Below, one piece after another: positions 27,619 through 34,550 of a stretch of DNA of 40,839 nucleotides. Below the pieces are notes generated by a model that was given only the letters and a program-made list of their open reading frames with translations, did not search any database and had not been told where the DNA came from. The translations under genes and the position numbers were made by a program. Numbering within the stretch: position 1 is the stretch's first letter; every line of letters begins with the position of its first letter. The stretch spans positions 1 to 40,839 of the forward strand of contig CANQMG010000003.1 of assembly GCA_947624925.1 (NCBI GenBank), given 5' to 3'. The stretch comes from an uncultured Clostridia bacterium. GTDB taxonomy: Bacteria; Bacillota; Clostridia; TANB77; CAG-508.

Positions 27619-28440
27619 ATGAAAAAGACAATTAACGTAATATTATTTTTAATGCTCAGTTTAATTCTACTAACGACTACAGTATTAGCAGAAAACATAA
27701 CAGCTAGTATGAGCCCAAGTTCAAATTCTGTAAAAACAGGTGATACATTTACAGTATCTATTAATCTAAGTAATTCAGAAGGTTTAAATTCAGGAAAAGG
27801 AACAATAACTTATAGTAGTGATGTTTTAACCTTGGAAAGTATAAGTGCAGGAGATTCAACCGCATGGAGTCAACCTACTAAAGAAGATAATGGAAATGGA
27901 CAAGCTACATTTACAATAGCTAGGAATTCATATGATGTAAGTGGAAATAAAATTGTAACATTAACATTTAAGGTTAAGGAAAATGTAACAGTAGAACAAA
28001 CTGTTATTTCAGTATCTAATTTTACAGTATCAAACAGTAATTATGAAGATGTTGATGTTCCAGATGCAAATGTAACAGTTAAAATAACAAATGCTAATGC
28101 TGGAACTGGCAATGATACAGGAAACAATGGACAAGGTGGAAATACAGCAACTGTGGATCCAAGTGGTGTAGTAGATACAAATAGTGTAGCAGATCCAAAT
28201 AGTTCTGGAAATACACAAACACCATCAAATACAAACACAAATCAAAATGCAAATACAAATCAAAATGTAAATACAAGTAACAATAAAAATACAAATACAA
28301 ATTTAAATCAAAATAAGAATACAGCAAAAGGAAAATTACCACAAACAGGATTAAACTCAATATTACCAATACTTATTATTGCAGTAATAGCAATAGGAAT
28401 AGGAACATATGCATCATATAGAAAATATAAAAATATGTAA
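27619..28440 (+). CDS. Sortase-anchored cohesin-domain protein (LPQTG)
   Basis: 273 residues. A signal peptide (1-24, ending VLA) precedes a single cohesin domain (about 26-155). Typical features are SVKTGDTFTVSINLSNSEGL near its start, GKGTITYSSDVLTLESIS, FTIARNS and VTLTFKVKE. An Asn/Thr/Gln-rich linker (about 160-236, with runs of TNTNQN) spans the wall. The end has LPQTG (240-244), a hydrophobic segment and RKYKNM, a standard sortase A signal. Cohesins bind dockerins with calcium. The giant gene upstream ends 110 bp before this gene and carries two dockerins. The simplest reading is that this protein is the wall receptor for that giant. A role in a cellulosome is less likely, as no glycoside hydrolase is seen nearby. 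Confidence 0.9.
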   Translation: MKKTINVILFLMLSLILLTTTVLAENITASMSPSSNSVKTGDTFTVSINLSNSEGLNSGKGTITYSSDVLTLESISAGDSTAWSQPTKEDNGNGQATFTIARNSYDVSGNKIVTLTFKVKENVTVEQTVISVSNFTVSNSNYEDVDVPDANVTVKITNANAGTGNDTGNNGQGGNTATVDPSGVVDTNSVADPNSSGNTQTPSNTNTNQNANTNQNVNTSNNKNTNTNLNQNKNTAKGKLPQTGLNSILPILIIAVIAIGIGTYASYRKYKNM

Positions 28441-28462
28441 ATAAAATTTATAATAAATGGGG

Positions 28463-28495
28463 GTAGATTATGATTCTACTCTCTTTATTTTTCTT
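28463..28495 (+). terminator. Weak terminator after the cohesin gene
   Basis: GTAGA (28463-28467) pairs with TCTAC (28475-28479), followed by CTCTTTATTTTTC. The stem is short, so the call is tentative. Confidence 0.3.
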
Positions 28496-28570
28496 ATAAA
28501 ATTCTCTATTATTTTTTCAAGGCAAATCGCCCAAAATTTTCAAAAAAATAAAATATATTTTAGAAAGATA

Positions 28571-28599
28571 TTGAATTTAGATAACAAATGTGTTATCAT
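28571..28599 (+). promoter_or_regulatory. Promoter and palindromic operator of the HigBA-type pair
   Basis: TTGAAT (28571-28576), 17 bases, TATCAT (28594-28599). Between and overlapping them lies a perfect inverted repeat, GATAACA (28580-28586), AATG, TGTTATC (28591-28597). A repressor bound there would block RNA polymerase, as expected for autoregulation by the antitoxin encoded downstream. Confidence 0.65.
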
Positions 28600-28627
28600 A
28601 TAAATACAATATAAAAGGTACAATAAA

Positions 28628-28990
28628 ATGTATAAAATAATTTTTTATCAAAATATTAAAGGATATAGTGAAGTAGAAGAATATATCAAAGAGCTAAGAG
28701 ACAGTAAAAATAAAAATTGCAGAATACAGCTAACTAAAATAACAGCATACTTAAACCTTTTATCTGAAAAAGGGTTATCAATAGGAGAGCCATATATAAA
28801 ACATCTTAAAGGAGATATATGGGAATTAAGACCTATAAGAAATAGAATACTTTTTGCTAATTTTAATAATAATAAATTTATATTATTAAGCAAATTTATA
28901 AAGCAAACTCAAAAAACACCTAAAAAAGAAATCGAAAAAGCAGAAACCTATTTAAAAGATTATAAAACAAGGAGGCAAAATTATGAGTGA
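28628..28990 (+). CDS. higB: HigB/RelE-like toxin (phage Gp49-like family)
   Basis: 120 residues. The fold pattern is that of Gp49-like HigB toxins: a start like YKIIFYQNIKGYSEVEEYIK, a two-helix stretch with Lys/Arg, then HLKGDIWELRPIRNRILFAN, which carries the conserved E-L-R and R residues. It ends FILLSKFIKQTQKTPKKEIE, with the F..K...KTP..EI motif common to this family. Such toxins cut mRNA on the ribosome. The antitoxin gene overlaps its end by 8 bp, and toxin-first order is typical of higBA. It has its own promoter with operator. The symbol is by family resemblance. Confidence 0.88.
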   Translation: MYKIIFYQNIKGYSEVEEYIKELRDSKNKNCRIQLTKITAYLNLLSEKGLSIGEPYIKHLKGDIWELRPIRNRILFANFNNNKFILLSKFIKQTQKTPKKEIEKAETYLKDYKTRRQNYE

Positions 28991-29288
28991 GAAAGAATTA
29001 ACTTGGGAAGAAGTTAAAAAAAGTTTAAAATTTACACCTAATGAAGAAGCTGAAATACAGCTAGAAATGGATATAATTGAAGCAACAATTGCAGCTCGTA
29101 AGGAAAATAATCTTACTCAAAGAGAGCTAAGTGCAAAAAGTGGTATAAAGCAACCGGTTATTGCTAGAATTGAAAAGTTTATTAATTCACCTCAAACTAA
29201 TACCCTTATAAAACTTTTATATCCAATGGGGTATACAATAAAAGTAGTCCCACTAGATAAAACATTAAAGAGTAAAAATAATAAATAA
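28983..29288 (+). CDS. higA: HigA-like antitoxin with XRE helix-turn-helix
   Basis: 101 residues. The N-terminal part (1-38) should bind the toxin. A helix-turn-helix follows at about 42-83, with LTQRELSAKSGIKQPVIARI and then SPQTNTLIKLLYPMGYTIKV, typical for XRE antitoxins of Gp49-like toxins. It overlaps the toxin gene by 8 bp and has AAGGAGG as ribosome binding site. It likely represses its operon at the GATAACA/TGTTATC palindrome. Confidence 0.9.
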   Translation: MSEKELTWEEVKKSLKFTPNEEAEIQLEMDIIEATIAARKENNLTQRELSAKSGIKQPVIARIEKFINSPQTNTLIKLLYPMGYTIKVVPLDKTLKSKNNK

Positions 29289-29313
29289 TTTATAAAAAAA
29301 GGTTAAATAAAAA

Positions 29314-29331
29314 GTTAAATGCCCATTTAAC
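29314..29331. repeat. Perfect palindrome GTTAAATG-CC-CATTTAAC
   Basis: Located 25 bp after the antitoxin gene. It contains TTAAATGCCC (29315-29324), the inverse of the GGGCATTTAA repeats found at 29653 and 29693. It opens the 509-bp gene-free stretch 29289-29797, which also holds the four elements listed next. Confidence 0.55.
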
Positions 29332-29399
29332 ATAAATAAAGGGAACTTAACACTGGATACTTATATTATATCTTGTTACTTTTCTTAAATGATATAAAA

Positions 29400-29472
29400 A
29401 CAAATTTTTAGATTGTTTGTAAATGGTGCCGATAGGCATTTATATACCATTTACAAATATATAAAAATTTGT
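29400..29472. repeat. 73-nt nested inverted repeat
   Basis: The outer arms (ACAAATTTTTA, 29400-29410, and its complement 29462-29472) and inner arms (TTTGTAAATGGT, 29416-29427, and complement 29446-29457) are perfect. A TGCC-GATA-GGCA tip lies inside. The 3' part also holds TTTACA (29450-29455), 17 bases before TATAAT (29473-29478), so it may be an operator over a promoter or a structured RNA. Confidence 0.6.
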
Positions 29473-29563
29473 TATAATATTATTCTAAAAGTATAATATA
29501 AAAATAGGTAAGCGGGAATTTATCTTTGAAAATATATCAATGCCTGCTTATTTGTCGTTTTTT
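29473..29563 (+). ncRNA. Possible small RNA of about 80 nt
   Basis: A promoter (TTTACA, 17 bases, TATAAT at 29473-29478) would start transcription near 29485. TAAGCGGG (29509-29516) pairs with CCTGCTTA (29543-29550) with one G-T pair, and TTTTTT follows at 29558-29563. No ORF with a ribosome binding site lies inside. This is inferred only from the promoter and terminator-like end. Confidence 0.3.
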
Positions 29564-29652
29564 AAATAAAATATTTTATATATGAAAAATTATAAAAATG
29601 AATAATTTAATATAATTTTTATCTAAAAATTAATACTTTTTTACAAAAAAAC

Positions 29653-29702
29653 GGGCATTTAATCTCGGATTAGGTATAGTTACTATACAAAAGGGCATTT
29701 AA
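29653..29702 (+). repeat. Direct repeat GGGCATTTAA around a small palindrome
   Basis: GGGCATTTAA occurs at 29653-29662 and 29693-29702. Between them is GTATAG-TTA-CTATAC (29674-29688). The arrangement looks like operator sites, but no promoter is evident next to it. Confidence 0.4.
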
Positions 29703-29745
29703 GTTTTAATTCAACGATTTATAAAAAAATAAAAAACTATTAAAC

Positions 29746-29776
29746 AAACCTATTTTCATTTTAGAAAAATAGGTTT
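29746..29776 (+). promoter_or_regulatory. 11-bp hairpin in front of rnc
   Basis: AAACCTATTTT (29746-29756) and AAAATAGGTTT (29766-29776) are perfectly complementary. TATAAT (29776-29781) overlaps the 3' end. It is either an operator on the rnc promoter or, if transcribed, a stem that RNase III could cut to control its own mRNA, as known for E. coli rnc. Confidence 0.45.
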
Positions 29777-29797
29777 ATAATGTTATAGGGTGAAAAA

Positions 29798-30475
29798 ATG
29801 GATGTAAAAAATTTAGAAAAAGATTTAGGACTTGAATTCAATAATATAAATCTTCTAAAAAATGCTCTTACACATACATCATATGCTTATGAAAATAATG
29901 TAAAAAGCAATGAAAAATTAGAATTCTTAGGAGATAGTATTTTAGAATTTATAACAAGTAAATATTTATACAATAATTATTTTAATTTAAAAGAAGGAGA
30001 AATGACTAAAGTTAGAGCAACAGTTGTATGTGAAGATAGTTTATATAAGATTGCAGTAAAGCATAATTTTAGTGATTTTTTGTACTTAGGAAAAAGTGAA
30101 AGATATAATGAAAGTGGAAAAAAAAGTAAAGCAATACTTGCAGATAGTGTAGAAGCAGTTATTGCAGCTATATATTTAGACTTAGGAATTGAAAAAGCCG
30201 AAAAATTTATAATAGATAATTTAAAAGACGAAATAAAAATAGCAAGTCAAAATGTAGGAGAAAAAGATTATAAAACAGTATTGCAAGAGAAACTTCAAAT
30301 AAATGGGAATGTAACAATAAAATATACAATATTAAAAGAAGAAGGTCCAGACCACGATAAAAAATTTGTATCACAAGTAGAATGTGATGGAAAAGTGTTG
30401 GGAATTGGAGAAGGAAAAAGTAAAAAATCATCAGAAATGATGGCAGCAAAACAAGCATTAATGAAAATAAATTAA
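29798..30475 (+). CDS. rnc: Ribonuclease III
   Basis: 225 residues. It cuts double-stranded RNA in rRNA precursor processing and antisense control. The catalytic domain (1-150) has the signature NEKLEFLGDSILEF (residues 38-51, with E42 and D46) and DSVEAVIAAIYLD (116-128, with D116 and E119). A double-stranded-RNA-binding domain (about 156-224) has DYKTVLQEKLQ and SKKSSEMMAAKQALMKI. The start is supported by AGGGTG. It is followed after 11 bp by the radical SAM gene, an arrangement common in Clostridia. Confidence 0.97.
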   Translation: MDVKNLEKDLGLEFNNINLLKNALTHTSYAYENNVKSNEKLEFLGDSILEFITSKYLYNNYFNLKEGEMTKVRATVVCEDSLYKIAVKHNFSDFLYLGKSERYNESGKKSKAILADSVEAVIAAIYLDLGIEKAEKFIIDNLKDEIKIASQNVGEKDYKTVLQEKLQINGNVTIKYTILKEEGPDHDKKFVSQVECDGKVLGIGEGKSKKSSEMMAAKQALMKIN

Positions 30476-30486
30476 GAGGAGGGTAT

Positions 30487-31572
30487 ATGAAAAAACAATA
30501 TATAATACCAATATTTATACCACATTTAGGATGCCCTAATGATTGCACTTTTTGTAATCAAAAAAGCATAAGTGGTACAAAACATATGCCAACAAAAGAA
30601 GAAATAAAAAATGAAATTGAAAAAAATTTAAAATATTTTAAAGAAGAAGATAAAAATGTTGAAATTGCATTTTTTGGTGGAAGTTTTACAGGAATAGAAC
30701 CAAAGCTTCAAGAAGAGTTTTTACAAATTGCGAACGAATACATAATATCAAAACAAGTAAATAGCATTAGAATTTCAACTAGACCAGATTATATAAACAA
30801 AGACATTTTAAAAATGCTAAAAAAATATCACGTAAAAACTATAGAATTAGGTGTTCAATCTACAAATGACTATATTTTAAAAAAATGTAAAAGAGGACAT
30901 ACTTTTGAAGATGTAAAAAAAGCATCTAAATTAATTAGATGGTATGGATTTAAATTAGGACATCAAATGATGGTTGGACTCCCTGAAAGTACAAAATTAG
31001 ATGAAATAAATACAGCAAAAGATTTAATAAAACTAAAACCTAAAATTGTTAGAATATATCCGGTATTAGTAATAAAAGGAACTCAGCTTGAAAAAGAATA
31101 TGAGGAAAAAGAATATGAGCCAATAACTGTAAATCAAGCTGTAGAAAGATGTAAGGAATTAGTATATTTATTTAATAAAAAGAAAATAGAAGTTATAAGA
31201 ATTGGTTTGCAAAATACAGAAGAAATTACTGATCCAAATGATGAAAAAAGTAGTGTTACTGCTGGCCCATATCATCCTGCGTTTGGACAACTTGTAGAAG
31301 ATAGTATATGGTATGATAGTATTCTAGATAAAATAAAAGCAGTTAATGTTAAAGTAAAAGATGCTAAACTATATGTAAATCCAGATAATCTAAACAATGC
31401 AATAGGACATAAAAAGTCAAACATTATTAATATACAAAAAACATATGATGTAGACCTTAAAGTAGTCGCAGATGAAAAAATAAAACCTGGAAATTCAAAA
31501 TTAGAAATTGTAAAAACATATGATGATTACCTAGAAGAAATAAGAAAAAAACAAGAAAAAGTAAAAAGCTAA
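30487..31572 (+). CDS. Radical SAM protein, Elp3-like
   Basis: 361 residues. The [4Fe-4S] cluster motif CPNDCTFCNQ (C16, C20, C23) is near the N-terminus. It is followed by FFGGSFTG (SAM binding, about 60-67), the IRISTRPD strand and ELGVQSTNDYILKKCKRGH, both typical of the Elp3/HemN-like group, and GHQMMVGLP. It lacks the acetyltransferase domain of true Elp3. The C-terminal 100 residues (AGPYHPAFGQL ...) match proteins of this size found next to rnc in Clostridia. The reaction is unknown; tRNA or protein modification is possible. It ends the rnc operon at a strong terminator. Confidence 0.88.
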   Translation: MKKQYIIPIFIPHLGCPNDCTFCNQKSISGTKHMPTKEEIKNEIEKNLKYFKEEDKNVEIAFFGGSFTGIEPKLQEEFLQIANEYIISKQVNSIRISTRPDYINKDILKMLKKYHVKTIELGVQSTNDYILKKCKRGHTFEDVKKASKLIRWYGFKLGHQMMVGLPESTKLDEINTAKDLIKLKPKIVRIYPVLVIKGTQLEKEYEEKEYEPITVNQAVERCKELVYLFNKKKIEVIRIGLQNTEEITDPNDEKSSVTAGPYHPAFGQLVEDSIWYDSILDKIKAVNVKVKDAKLYVNPDNLNNAIGHKKSNIINIQKTYDVDLKVVADEKIKPGNSKLEIVKTYDDYLEEIRKKQEKVKS

Positions 31573-31581
31573 AATTTGTAT

Positions 31582-31623
31582 AAAAAAGCCTATAATGTAA
31601 ATAATTACATTATAGGCTTTTTT
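31582..31623 (+). terminator. Strong terminator of the rnc operon
   Basis: GCCTATAATGTAA (31588-31600), loop ATAA, TTACATTATAGGC (31605-31617), with AAAAAA before and TTTTTT (31618-31623) after. The stem is perfect, and the sequence may work in both directions. Confidence 0.92.
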
Positions 31624-31640
31624 CTGAAAATATAAATATT

Positions 31641-31781
31641 GAAATGTATATATATAATTTTTCGTAATGAACGCTGTGGGGACCGACAAATTAGATACTG
31701 TTTCTGGCTAATGTAATTAGGCAGATTACAGTATCTATGCAGTTGGGGGTGATATGGAGAAAAATTATATATATACATTTC
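31641..31781 (+). ncRNA. Structured 141-bp element with perfect 23-bp inverted repeats
   Basis: The ends 31641-31663 and 31759-31781 are exact reverse complements (23 bp, starting GAAATGTATA). Inside are further stems: CCGAC (31683-31687) with GTTGG (31742-31746), TAGATACTGT (31692-31701) with ACAGTATCTA (31728-31737), and CTAAT with ATTAG at the tip. Two internal loops are purine-rich (GAACGCTGTGGGGA and GGGTGATATGGA). This is the look of a riboswitch-like or other structured RNA, but I match it to no known class. It could also be a small non-coding transposable element. It lies in the leader of yitT. Confidence 0.55.
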
Positions 31782-31809
31782 TATAAAATAATATTTCTGT
31801 GAGGTATTT

Positions 31810-32676
31810 ATGCAAAGAAAAAATAAAAGAATAATATTAATCATAAAAAAATACATTTTTGAACTTATGCAAATCATATTAGGGACAGCATTAATGGCAT
31901 TAGGAGTTTCACAATTTTTACTCCCAAATCAATTATCATCTGGAGGATTTTCTGGAATTGCAACAATAACATACTATTTATTAAATCTGCCTATGGGTAC
32001 AGTTATTTTAGCTTTAAATATACCACTATTTATACTTGCTTTTTTTAGAATAGGAAAAATCTTTTTTGCAAAAGCAATTATTGGAACAGCTTTACTTTCT
32101 GTGTTTATTGATATGTTTGACAAATTTAATTCTTTAACTAATGATAGATTTTTAGCTTGTATATATGGTGGAATAATAACTGGTCTTGGAACTGCATTAA
32201 TACTAAAAGCTAACGCATCTACAGGTGGAAGTGACCTTTTAAGTTATATTATAAAAAGTTATAAAAAAACAGTAACTACAAGTAGCATTATTGTTATATT
32301 TGATACGATAGTAATACTATTAAATGTTATATTTTTTAAAAAATTAGAGGTAGGTTTTTATTCTGCAATTTCAATATATATTATGGGAAAAGTGCTAGAT
32401 ATAGCTTTTGAAGGAATAGATTTTTCAAAAATGATACTTATTGTTTCAGATAAGTATAAAGAAATTGCAAAAGAAATAGGAAAAGAATTAAAAAGAGGTA
32501 GTACAGGATTTTATTCTAAAGGAATGTACACAGATGAGGAAAAAATGACATTACTTTGTGTTGCATCAAGAAATGAAGTTGTCAAAATAAAATTAATTGT
32601 AAACAAAATAGACCATAAAAATTTTATGATAGTATCAAATGCAAGAGAAGTCTATGGTAAAGGATTTAAGACTTAG
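31810..32676 (+). CDS. YitT family membrane protein
   Basis: 288 residues. About five to six membrane segments in the first 200 residues are followed by a soluble C-terminal domain (about 205-285). The start has LMALGVSQFLLPNQLSSGGF (the repeated GxSxFLxPNxLxxGGxSG pattern of the family). LILKANASTGGSDLLSYI (about 135-152) is the second copy. The tail (KGMYTDEEKMTLLCVASRNE) is the DUF2179 domain. The function is unknown. The ribosome binding site GTGAGG (31799-31804) lies 18 bp after the structured element, which would be in its 5' leader. Confidence 0.9.
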   Translation: MQRKNKRIILIIKKYIFELMQIILGTALMALGVSQFLLPNQLSSGGFSGIATITYYLLNLPMGTVILALNIPLFILAFFRIGKIFFAKAIIGTALLSVFIDMFDKFNSLTNDRFLACIYGGIITGLGTALILKANASTGGSDLLSYIIKSYKKTVTTSSIIVIFDTIVILLNVIFFKKLEVGFYSAISIYIMGKVLDIAFEGIDFSKMILIVSDKYKEIAKEIGKELKRGSTGFYSKGMYTDEEKMTLLCVASRNEVVKIKLIVNKIDHKNFMIVSNAREVYGKGFKT

Positions 32677-32689
32677 GACCTATTATATC

Positions 32690-32718
32690 TTGATTTTTTG
32701 TTAAAATTATGTCATAAT
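32690..32718 (+). promoter_or_regulatory. Promoter of the 8-oxoguanine glycosylase gene
   Basis: TTGATT (32690-32695), 17 bases, CATAAT (32713-32718). It is located between yitT and the glycosylase gene. Confidence 0.5.
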
Positions 32719-32744
32719 GTGATATGAAGGGTGATATTTCGAAA

Positions 32745-33617
32745 ATGAAGGAACAAATATTTATACTAGAAAATTATAATTCATTCAATCCAAAGCACAT
32801 TTTTGAATGTGGACAATGTTTTAGATGGAATTTAAATAATGATGGTAGTTATACAGGTGTATTTAAAAATAATGTTTTAAATGTCAAAAAAGAAGATAAC
32901 AAAATTGTATTTAAAGGTATGTGTGAGGATAATATAATTAAAATATGTATAGATTATTTTGATTTAGATACAGATTATATAGATATAAAAAAAAGATTAT
33001 CAAAAATAGATAATAACTTAAAATTAAGTGTTGAATTTGGAGAAGGAATACGAATATTAAATCAAGATCTTTGGGAAGCATTAATTAGTTTTATTATTTC
33101 AGCTAATAATAATATACCTAGAATAAAAGGAATAATAGAAAGATTATCTAAAACATATGGAAAGCCAATTATTTGGAATGAATGTACATATTATACTTTT
33201 CCCACACCAGAAGAATTGTCAAAAGCAAGTGAGCAAGATTTAAGAAATTTAGGATTAGGTTTTAGAGATAAAAGAGTTTTTGAAACAACTAAAATTATTA
33301 ATGAAAATAAAGGCTTATTAGATGAGTTAAAACAAGAAGAAAATATTCAAATTCTAAGAGAAAAACTAAATAAATTTCCTGGAGTTGGTCCAAAAGTTGC
33401 AGACTGCATAATGCTTTTCTCATTAAAAAAATTTAATGTATTTCCTATAGATGTTTGGGTTAGAAGAGTAATGAATGACCTTTATATAAAAAATGAAGAT
33501 GAAACAAAAGTTAGCAAAAAACAAATAGAAAAATTAGCGCAAGAAAAATATGGAGATATAGCAGGACTCGCACAGCAATATTTGTTTTATTGGAGAAGAG
33601 AAAATGAAGCAGTATAG
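32745..33617 (+). CDS. ogg: 8-oxoguanine DNA glycosylase (OGG1/AlkA-type HhH-GPD)
   Basis: 290 residues from ATG 32745. It removes oxidised guanine and, as a lyase, nicks the strand. The N-terminal domain (FECGQCFRWN) is typical of OGG1. The HhH-GPD domain (about 105-285) has FIISANNNIPRIKGIIERLS, the hairpin FPGVGPKVADCIM with catalytic K217, and FPIDVWVRRVM with catalytic D236. The C-terminal Cys cluster of Nth/MutY is absent. An ATG at 32724 would add seven residues but has no ribosome binding site upstream, while AGGGTGAT lies at 32728-32735 before ATG 32745. It pairs logically with exoA in oxidative base repair, although the two are not linked in one operon. Confidence 0.92.
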   Translation: MKEQIFILENYNSFNPKHIFECGQCFRWNLNNDGSYTGVFKNNVLNVKKEDNKIVFKGMCEDNIIKICIDYFDLDTDYIDIKKRLSKIDNNLKLSVEFGEGIRILNQDLWEALISFIISANNNIPRIKGIIERLSKTYGKPIIWNECTYYTFPTPEELSKASEQDLRNLGLGFRDKRVFETTKIINENKGLLDELKQEENIQILREKLNKFPGVGPKVADCIMLFSLKKFNVFPIDVWVRRVMNDLYIKNEDETKVSKKQIEKLAQEKYGDIAGLAQQYLFYWRRENEAV

Positions 33618-33644
33618 ATATTAAATAATTATAAGGAGAACAAA

Positions 33645-34490
33645 ATGTTAGATGTAATTATAGAAACTTTAATAGATTCATTAAAATTAATACCCTTTTT
33701 ATTTGTAGCATTTATATTAATTGAATCTATTGAACATAAATTAAATAATAAAAAAATAATCAAAAAATCAGGAAAATTTGGACCACTTATAGGTAGTATT
33801 CTAGGAGCATTTCCACAATGTGGATTTTCAGCAGCAATGACAAATTTATATAGTACAAGGATTATTACACTTGGTACATTAATTTCTGTCTATTTATCTA
33901 CATCAGATGAAATGCTACCAATATTAATATCTGAAAAGGCACCAATTGCTGTAATATTAAAAATAATAGGTTTAAAAGTTTTAATAGGATTTATATCTGG
34001 TTTTATAATAGATTTTATTATACAAAAAAGAAAAAAAGCAGACTCCGAGGAAGAAACAATAGAACATTTCTGTGAAAAAGAGCATTGTCATTGTGAGAAA
34101 GGTATATTAAAATCTAGTGCTATACATACTTTAAAAATTACATTATTCATATTTATAGTAACATTTATACTAAATACAATACTTCATTATTTAGGAGAAA
34201 ATATACTTCAAAAAATTTTCTTAAAAGGAAGTATTGGAGGAGTATTTTTAGCAAGTTTAATAGGATTGATTCCAAACTGTGCATCTAGCGTAGCAATAAC
34301 AACTTTATATTTAGCAGATGCAATAACTTTTGGTGCAACAATGTCAGGATTACTTACTGGAAATGGAATAGGATTACTTTTATTATTCAAAACAAATAAA
34401 AATACTAAAGAAAATCTAAAAGTACTAGGACTCATTTATGCAATAGGCGTATTTTGCGGAGCTCTAATAGATGTAATAGGATTAAGGTAA
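33645..34490 (+). CDS. ArsP_2-like heavy-metal exporter (putative permease)
   Basis: 281 residues with about eight to ten membrane segments in two similar halves. The halves share a phrase (GSILGAFPQCGFSAAMTNLY at 48-67 and LASLIGLIPNCASSVAITTL at about 202-221), each with a conserved Cys. Between the halves is a Cys/His-rich loop (HFCEKEHCHCEKG, about 140-152) likely to bind metal. These are features of the ArsP_2 (10-TM putative heavy-metal exporter, arsenic efflux protein) family. The actual substrate is not known. The ribosome binding site is AAGGAG. It is followed by a hairpin shared with the next gene. Confidence 0.85.
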   Translation: MLDVIIETLIDSLKLIPFLFVAFILIESIEHKLNNKKIIKKSGKFGPLIGSILGAFPQCGFSAAMTNLYSTRIITLGTLISVYLSTSDEMLPILISEKAPIAVILKIIGLKVLIGFISGFIIDFIIQKRKKADSEEETIEHFCEKEHCHCEKGILKSSAIHTLKITLFIFIVTFILNTILHYLGENILQKIFLKGSIGGVFLASLIGLIPNCASSVAITTLYLADAITFGATMSGLLTGNGIGLLLLFKTNKNTKENLKVLGLIYAIGVFCGALIDVIGLR

Positions 34491-34509
34491 AATTTTAATT
34501 TAACACATA

Positions 34510-34547
34510 AAAATCACCTTTAGAAATATAATTTAAAAGGTGATTTT
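34510..34547 (+). terminator. Terminator-like hairpin containing the ribosome binding site of the carboxypeptidase gene
   Basis: AAAATCACCTTT (34510-34521) and AAAGGTGATTTT (34536-34547) are perfectly complementary over 12 bp, with a loop of 14 and T-rich bases after. The 3' arm is the ribosome binding site (AAGGTGAT, 34537-34544) of the ATG at 34551. A possible -10 (CATAAAAAT, 34506-34514) overlaps the 5' arm. The design is the same as upstream of cwlD. Confidence 0.75.
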
Positions 34548-34550
34548 ATT

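Noticed and set aside
28220..28330. CRISPR-like or tandem repeat in the Asn/Thr-rich stretch
   Set aside because: It is the coding sequence of the wall-spanning linker of the cohesin protein, not an array of repeats and spacers.
16352..28440. Cellulosome scaffold locus
   Set aside because: There is one cohesin only, and no carbohydrate-binding module or glycoside hydrolase in the window.
31641..31781. T-box or c-di-GMP riboswitch
   Set aside because: The T-box GGTGGNACCGCG motif and the c-di-GMP-I loop motifs are absent.
32724..32744. Upstream ATG start for the glycosylase
   Set aside because: There is no ribosome binding site before it, while AGGGTGAT fits ATG 32745.
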